DNA from: Tiliqua scincoides
Lineage: Eukaryota > Chordata > Lepidosauria > Squamata > Scincidae
DNA length: 64,000 bases
Assembly: GCF_035046505.1 (NCBI RefSeq)
Contig: NC_089827.1
Location: 64,478,856-64,542,855 of the forward strand
Direction: 5' to 3'
Position 1 is the first letter of the stretch. Every line of letters starts with the position of its first letter. Shown here in pieces: positions 57,763 to 64,000 of this stretch. The translations under genes were made by a program, and so were the position numbers. The notes below the pieces were generated by a model. It was not told where the DNA came from and did not search any database. It saw only the letters and a program-made list of their open reading frames with translations.

Positions 57763-58131
57763 CAGCGGTGCTCACACTTTTTTGGCTCGAGAGCTACTTT
57801 GAAACCCAGCAAGGCCCGGAGATCTACCAGAGTTTTTTTACAATGTTCGCGCCATCATAACATAACATTTATGTGTACATTGTATGTTGGTGTACCTTGA
57901 GCCCCACTGAGTATAACAGGACGTACTCCTGAGTAGACATGCCTAGGATTAGGCTGTGAGGCTGCAATCCTAGCCACACTGACCTGGGAGTAAGCCCCAT
58001 TGAGTACAATGGGCCTTACTCCTGGCGTTTCCTCCCAGAGGCACCTGAAAGGGGGGGTCGGCACTCCGCGATCTACTCATTTTGCCTCGCGATCTACCGG
58101 TAGATCGCGATCTACCTATTGAGCACCCCTG
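57763..58131. mobile_element. hAT-like non-autonomous element (type E)
   Basis: CAGCGGTGCTCACAC and ATTGAGCACCCCTG are terminal inverted repeats. The outer part reads CTCGAGAGCTACTTTGAAAC at one end and TCTACCGGTAGATCGCG at the other. Two P1-type palindromes fill its middle. The left flank GGCTAGAG and right flank TTCTATAC do not match well. Confidence 0.8.
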
Positions 58132-59942
58132 TTCTATACACTAACCACAGCTCAGACAGAACTGTACTAGAATCCTGACAAGCACTGTAGGATCTCATAT
58201 TACATTCTCAACCAGAGCAGAATTTCTGGGGGGAAATGGTGATCAGTTGTGTATCTAAGCATTACAAGCTAGACAAATCCATATTCTGACCCAGGTAATT
58301 ACAGACTTTGTTGACATGACTTTGTAGTTTCTTATTCTGAGTCCCTTTTCCTAGCATTTTTCCTGCAATTGGCTTACCTTTGGAACCCTGGAATGCACTT
58401 CAGACAAACAGCTGTTTTTGTATTATTACAAGATCTAGGTGAAAAGGGTGTGCAGTTTACAAAGTCTGATTAAAAAATCATGATGCCCAAAACTGTCCAA
58501 TGGTAGGACATTATCCAACATTTTATATAGCATCTCTACTGTACTCGCACTAAATAGCAACACTACAGTGAAGAACACACTATACTATCGAGAACTTAAA
58601 AATTCTGCTCTTATCAAACATAAACGTTTGCTCGAAAGAGAAAAATGTTGTGCAAAAACTCTGCTGTTTTAAATTAGAGCTGTAGGACTCCAAAATGTTT
58701 TTGCAACATATGTGGAGCAACTTAGGTCAAACTGAGTGTACAACCTTTTTGTGTGTCTGTTTTTGAACAAAGACCACAACCACTAATTGAATTCTGCTTT
58801 TACAGGAAAAGTCTTCCTGTTTAAAAGATCCATTCTGTCTTACATCTGTTCTCCAAAACTGCCATAAAGAACAGCTGATCAGCATGATTTATCCACCATT
58901 CTTAATTCAGTTAAGAAAGATAAGAACAATGTCTCTGATGTGGACACAAGGAGGCTTCTAATCTAACAGATGGGCAAACAAAAGTAGGAAAAATGCATCT
59001 CTGACCAAAAAGAGAGGGAGCCCTGATTAACACCCATAAACACAGAAACCTCTCATTTTAAACCAAAGATCTTCCTTAGCTTTCTAAATTGACAATGGCT
59101 AGGGAAGATGAAGCTCTGACGTTTAACAGTTCAAAAGAAGAGCAAGAAATGCCTTCCAGTATTTACATATATAACTAAACTTGTGTGATCATGATTAAGA
59201 CAGGGTAAACTCTAAGAGAAAGAAGTTAAGATTATAGTGGAAACAGCAGCAAGACTATATAAAGAAGCAAAAGAATGCACTGGCAAATATTTACTTTGCA
59301 TTAAAGCAGACCTAATTGGGACTGCTTTCCACAGGAGAGGGCAAGTCTCAACACATGATCCTAAACTTCTGGCTCTGCTTGCCTACCTACTACCCACCCC
59401 ACCCCCAAAACAAATCCAAGTCTTTTGCTGTGCAGCTAAAAGAGCCAGGTGACATTTTACAAAGTCCAGAGCTCAGTCAGATAATAACACTATATGCCAC
59501 CTAAAGGTCAACAGATAAGGACAAGTCACTGGGGCTTCACTTCTACATCAACCTGGCTCCAAGGACATTAGGCAGCATGGCTTAATGGAAATTCTGTTTT
59601 GGATTTGGACACAGATTCAAGTTCTGCATGCCTATGGGAGTGGGGAGGAAAAGGAGGAAAGTGAACATAGTAGAGGACACCACTGTTTGCAGGGCCTTTT
59701 AAAGCTGGCCTTGCCCCTCCCTCCTCCTCCATCCCTTATGGGGGGGGGGAGAAGCAGAGAAGAGGAAGGAAGTGTGCATTGATTTGTAAATTAAATGAGT
59801 CCCCTTGTGGGTTTTTTAGGCCATGAAAAGCTGGGATACAAATGACAGGATCAATATATGTCACTCACAGCATCATGTCTGCTGTTAGCTCTGTCCTGTT
59901 CACCAGCTACCGCTGCTGCTGCTCCTTGGGGACACTCTAGCC

Positions 59943-60315
59943 CAGGGGTGCTCACACTTTTTTGGCTCGAGAGCTACTTTGAAACCCAGCAAGGCCCGGA
60001 GATCTACCAGAGGTTTTTTTACAATGTTTGCGCCATCATAACATATAACATTTATGTGTACAATGTATGTTGGTGTACCTTGAGCCCCACTGAGTATAAC
60101 AGGACGTACTCCTGAGTAGACATGCCTAGGATTAGGCTGTGAGGCTGCAATCCTAGCCACACTTACATGGGAGTAAGCCCCATTGAGTACAATGGGCCTT
60201 ACTCCCAGCGTTTCCTCCCAGAGGCACCTGAATGGGGGGGGGGGTCGGCACTCCGCGATCTACTCATTTTGCCTCATCTACCGGTAGATCGCGATCCACC
60301 TATTGAGCACCCCTG
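59943..60315. mobile_element. hAT-like non-autonomous element (type E), copy 2
   Basis: Perfect 8-bp direct repeats CTCTAGCC flank ends CAGGGGTGCTCACAC and TTGAGCACCCCTG. It has the same internal order as the copy at 57763, including the embedded P1 sequences. Confidence 0.88.
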
Positions 60316-60323
60316 CTCTAGCC

Positions 60324-60694
60324 CAGGGGTGCTCAATAGGTAGAGCGCAATCTACCGGTAGATCGCGAGGCAAAATGAGTAGATCGCGGAGTGCCGACCC
60401 CCCCTTCAGGTGCCTCTGGGAGGAAACGCCAGGAGTAAGGCCCATTGTACTCAATGGGGCTTACTCCCAGGTCAGTGTGGCTAGGATTGCAGCCTCACAG
60501 CCTAATCCTAGGCATGTCTACTCAGGAGTAAGTCCTGTTATACTCAGTGGGGCTCAAGGTACACCAACATACATTGTACACATAAATGTTATATGTTATG
60601 ATGGCGCAAACATTGTAAAAAAAACTCTAGTAGATCTCCGGGCCTTGCTGGGTTTCAAAGTAGCCCTCGAGCCAAAAAAGTGTGAGCACCCCTG
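60324..60694. mobile_element. hAT-like non-autonomous element (type E), copy 3, inverted
   Basis: It starts CAGGGGTGCTCAATAGG eight bases after copy 2 ends and runs in the opposite direction, closing with GTGTGAGCACCCCTG. The left flank is the CTCTAGCC shared with copy 2; the right flank is GTATAGAA, so it has no duplication of its own. Confidence 0.85.
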
Positions 60695-61440
60695 GTATAG
60701 AACATCAGTAAAAAACAGAGGAGTTTGGCCTCCAGTGCACCAGCACCTGGTAAGTTCGTGCCAGCCTGCTTCAGCTGTGCTGAAGGTCTGGGAAGAACAG
60801 TCTGGGGGCATTCCATGGCAGGCAGAGGGCAGGCCTGTGGGTGAACCGAGCCCGAACGGGGTGGAGCCAGGTTCCAGCACATAGACCATATCCCAAACCC
60901 CCTCCTGAGAGGCTGGCCTAGTACCAGGCTACTCAGATCCGCGCCACCTTTTTAGGTCGCTGCCACGTTACCCTGGGTAAGGGAAACTGATTCCCCTTGC
61001 CCCGGGTTGCACCGCAGCCAGTCCCAACCCTGTGCTGGTTACAGTGCAGGCCAGCCAGCCTGCCTATTCCAGCACAGGATAGGACTGAGCTGCCCGTTAA
61101 GGTTAATTCTTGTTAGCATCAGTGTAGAGTAACTGCATGGCAGTTAACTGTGGTGTGGGAGGAGAGGGAGCCTGCAAACTTGGGTTTCATCAACAATACT
61201 TTGTCTTCTCTGATCCTTGTTTCCAGAGGGTTTCAAGACTTTTCCAGTCTATCAAATCAGTGACGGAAAAGTGTCATTTGATAGTATGGAAAAAGTGAAA
61301 AGTGTTCCATACACAAAATGTAAAATTCAGCTCCTCTCTGGATGGACATACTAACTTTGCTGTCAGTAGCAAAATGCACAGTTAACAAAAATTTTGATGC
61401 GTGCCGAGTTGCTGATTTCTTTCCATAGAATTGTCAAGAT

Positions 61441-61793
61441 CAGTGTTTCTCAACATTTGTCATCTATTGTACCACTTCAGATGGCCCACCTATTCAAAGT
61501 ACCACCAGAAGTAACTGGTGATGACATAATTGCCAGTTACCTCTGGGTTGGGAGGCCAGATGGGACACAAGAAATACCAGTAAGAGGCTCTGGATGGATG
61601 GGAGGGCTTTTCTGAGCATGGAAAAACATGCTTTGCAGCTCTGCCTGCCAAACTGAACTTCCTACTGCTGTTTGTCCCATCACATTCCTGAACTTATTGC
61701 CGGGTGGCAGGTGTTCAGGGGCCCTGCAAGTACTACCAGACACCACCTCAAGTAGCACTAGTGATACCCATACCACTGGTTGAGAAAACACTG
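61441..61793. mobile_element. hAT-like non-autonomous element (type D)
   Basis: Perfect 8-bp direct repeats GTCAAGAT flank CAGTGTTTCTCAACA and GTTGAGAAAACACTG. This 353-bp copy is intact and shows what the SINE-split copy at 52711 once looked like. Confidence 0.88.
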
Positions 61794-61830
61794 GTCAAGA
61801 TAGTTTGGACTGCTGTTAAATGTTGGACTT

Positions 61831-61926
61831 ACAGCCCAATCCTACCCACACTTTTCTGGAAGTAAGCCCCATTGACTCTAATGGGACTTACTTCTGAGTA
61901 GATATGCATAGGATTGGGCTGTTAGT
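61831..61926. repeat. Palindromic CAATCCTA repeat (family P1)
   Basis: One of the cleanest copies: ACAGCCCAATCCTACCCAC pairs with ATGCATAGGATTGGGCTGT, and GTAAGCCCCATTGA with the facing TAATGGGACTTAC. Confidence 0.8.
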
Positions 61927-62067
61927 TTAACAATGTGTTTTCTTGGAATTTTAGTGGTTAGTTTGAGGAGCTGCCCTAACAAGATTTTTTTTCTCTGAAA
62001 ATTCAAAGAATTTTGGTTGGTCTGCTTGGGGAAAAAAATCCAGAGTCACATTCTGGGAATACCTTTA

Positions 62068-62160
62068 CAACACAATCCTATGCATGTCTGCTTGGAAGTA
62101 GGTCTCATTGAATTCAATGGGACTTACTTCCAGGAAAGTGCGTATAGTATTGCAGCATTA
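62068..62160. repeat. Palindromic CAATCCTA repeat (family P1)
   Basis: ACACAATCCTATGCATGTC to CGTATAGTATTGCAGC, with the palindromic core CATTGAATTCAATG. Confidence 0.78.
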
Positions 62161-64000
62161 TTCAAACAACCAGAAAGGAACACAAGTTGTTTGTTTCATA
62201 AAAAGTCTTGAGATGGCTTTGAGATTATTGTCCTGAGGCTGGAATTTTTTTTCTAAACATTGGTGGTAGGCATTTTTCTAAACACTGGTGGTAGGCAGCA
62301 GGATTTTCAGGGTGTGCCAGTTTCCTCCTAGGCTGTTCAGTGCATGTCCTGATTGAGAGAATTTCAACCTCAGAGAAGGTTATAAAAGGAATCCGATAAT
62401 TAAGGATAACATGTGCCCTGTTGGAAAACAGTCAATGTGCTTTCAACCTGCTTTTTTCCACCTGATGCAACAAAAAGCCCTGAAGTGTATGGAAGTGGTG
62501 TTGCATGTTAACAAAATCTGCTATACAACGTTTCTGAATATAGTCTTCAGTAAATATTAATTTATTTAGTATAATCTATAAATCTAGAAATACAGATCGA
62601 TGTAATCCTGTTCATTCTTCACTTGCTTTAAGTTTTTACTGTGCAGGAGAAAGTCCATGCTGACCTAGTTTCTCCTCTCCCTACCCCCAACAAATGCCAG
62701 TTCTGCTGCAGAACCAGTATAACGTCGTAATTCATTTTGTAATATTGTGGCAGTGTAGCTACTGCCTTTCTTATTGCTGACAAGACAAGTTTAGGGATTG
62801 AATTTAGTTTAATTAATGTGCCAGCCTCAATGACTTATGGACCACAAAGCTTCTTCAGGTGTGCTTCATGATGAAGAAATATTGGCTGACCAGTTTTTTT
62901 ATGTGTGCATAAATGCCGTATTGGAAAGACCACTCACTTGGCTGTTTGCTCAGCTAAAGATGAATTTGCTATTAACATGTTTGTTCAGCTAAAGATGAAT
63001 ATTCAGCAAACGTGCATTTTTTTGCTGTGAAAGAAATACATAAGAAACCTGCATGATGTGTACATAGATCTTAAGATGCAGGTATACAACAAATTGCATT
63101 GTCTTTGTCTACAGCTACGTAATTCTGTGTGTGTGTTCTCAAAGGTAAGTCCAACTAAGTCCAATGGCACTCATAAGTAGGTGTGCATATTATTGCAGCT
63201 TCACAGTCCAATCCTATGTTAAGTTTCGCTTGTATTTCCCAAATTCAACAGAGTTACTTCAGGAGTGCAGCTTTTAGCACACTTACTGGAGCGTGAGTTT
63301 CTGAACATTCTGGGAACTTACTTCTGAATAAACATGCATATAATCAGGATGTGTGTCTCAAAGTGCAATCCTGTGCATGCTTGCTATGAAATGTTCGTTG
63401 GATATGTGGTGCTTAGGGCTTGAATGTGGTCTTGAACTTACAGCTGTGTTCTTATGCTTCGGATCAGGCTGGAGGATGAAGACTGTGCCTTGAAAATGTG
63501 TGCATACACAGAGGCAGGCAGACACATGGTTGTGAATGAAGATGTAACTGCACTTCTAATTCCTGTTTGTTTCCCTGCTGAATATATTAATGTATACATT
63601 ACAGCAGAAAAAGAGACACTTCTGTTTCAGCAACCGATGATGGTAATGTTGTCTTGTGTAGCAGTTGCAACAAAAGAGAAGCCAGTTGAATGAAAGTAAC
63701 TTTCTTTCTCTTCCAATTTATCCGAAAGGCTGAAAAAGTCAGGTCCAGAAGGTTAGGTGTCCTTTTGATCCTTTAAAACATCCATTATTTACTCAGCTAC
63801 AGCTGCACCATCCGGGTTAAGGAAGTTGCAGTTCATCTCTTCTGCTTCCATTCAAAAGTTATTTGCAACTTTCCTGTTTTTCCTTCAGCATAATGTAAAG
63901 CGGGTTAAACTTTAAAATTAATGTTTTCCTTTAGGATTTGGGATGTGTTTAGTTATTTTCTAAAATGATGCTTGAAAACTATTCTGTCCTTCCCCTCCCC

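Larger units (their letters stand above)
54714..64000 (+). other. FGD6: FGD6 intron 1 (runs past window end)
   Basis: No exon was seen to the end of the window. Contents: a type B hAT-like copy (55211-55435), P1 palindromes (55461, 56546, 61831, 62068 and fragments near 63130-63380), a reiterated block (57245-57435), three type E hAT-like elements (57763-60694) and a type D copy (61441-61793). The open frames at 54.7-55.1 kb and 57.1-57.8 kb are not supported as genes. Confidence 0.6.

Noticed and set aside
57142-57775. Open frames of 149 and 163 codons on opposite strands
   Set aside because: They come from a partly self-complementary repeat block, have no splice or start support and resemble no protein family.
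60303-60884. 193-codon open frame
   Set aside because: It crosses a type E hAT-like element and its embedded palindromes and then unrelated sequence. It mirrors frames in the other copies of the element.
1-64000. CRISPR arrays, rRNA genes, retroviral or other LTR elements, Polintons, toxin genes
   Set aside because: No regularly spaced direct repeats, no rRNA beyond a short 5S-like SINE head, and no LTR pair, gag, pol, env or capsid-like frame was seen.

Overview
The window is nuclear DNA from a vertebrate, most likely a squamate reptile (lizard or relative). Three things point there: split genes with vertebrate-type exons, a CpG-island promoter, and a dense load of short dispersed repeats (hAT-type elements, palindromic elements with CAATCCTA/TAGGATTG ends, a tRNA-derived SINE, LINE 3' ends). 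The species cannot be named from the sequence alone. No prokaryotic, viral or organellar segment was seen.

The main gene is VEZT (vezatin), complete on the minus strand. Its start codon is at 54250 and its stop at 15002. Twelve coding exons join in frame into a 798-residue protein that aligns with remembered human vezatin (779 residues) from end to end. Eleven splice-site pairs were read. Ten are GT-AG; intron 6 is best read as a minor-spliceosome AT-AC intron. The VEZT start lies in a CpG island. On the other side of that island, 450 bp away on the plus strand, is a short first coding exon consistent with FGD6, the expected head-to-head neighbour. FGD6 then has an intron that runs to the end of the window.

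At the left edge, three plus-strand exons (83-368, 979-1095, 7330-7476) form the C-terminal end of another gene. I recognise it as belonging to the C3orf20/ERICH6 (FAM194-like) group, but not which member it is. It converges tail-to-tail with VEZT, and the first canonical poly(A) signals of the two genes lie about 110 bp apart on opposite strands (8824 and 8940).

Most of the remainder is intronic repeat. At least ten hAT-like elements still show target-site duplications, and five of those duplications carry CTAG at the centre. Two copies of one hAT-like family abut in opposite orientation to make a 750-bp inverted repeat (59943-60694) in the FGD6 intron. VEZT intron 1 also holds an isolated, CpG-rich, exon-like segment (46300-46421) that could be an unrecognised alternative exon or a nested transcript.

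VEZT encodes an adherens-junction membrane protein and FGD6 a Rho-family exchange factor (both roles from family knowledge). The shared promoter could co-express them, but nothing in the sequence proves it.
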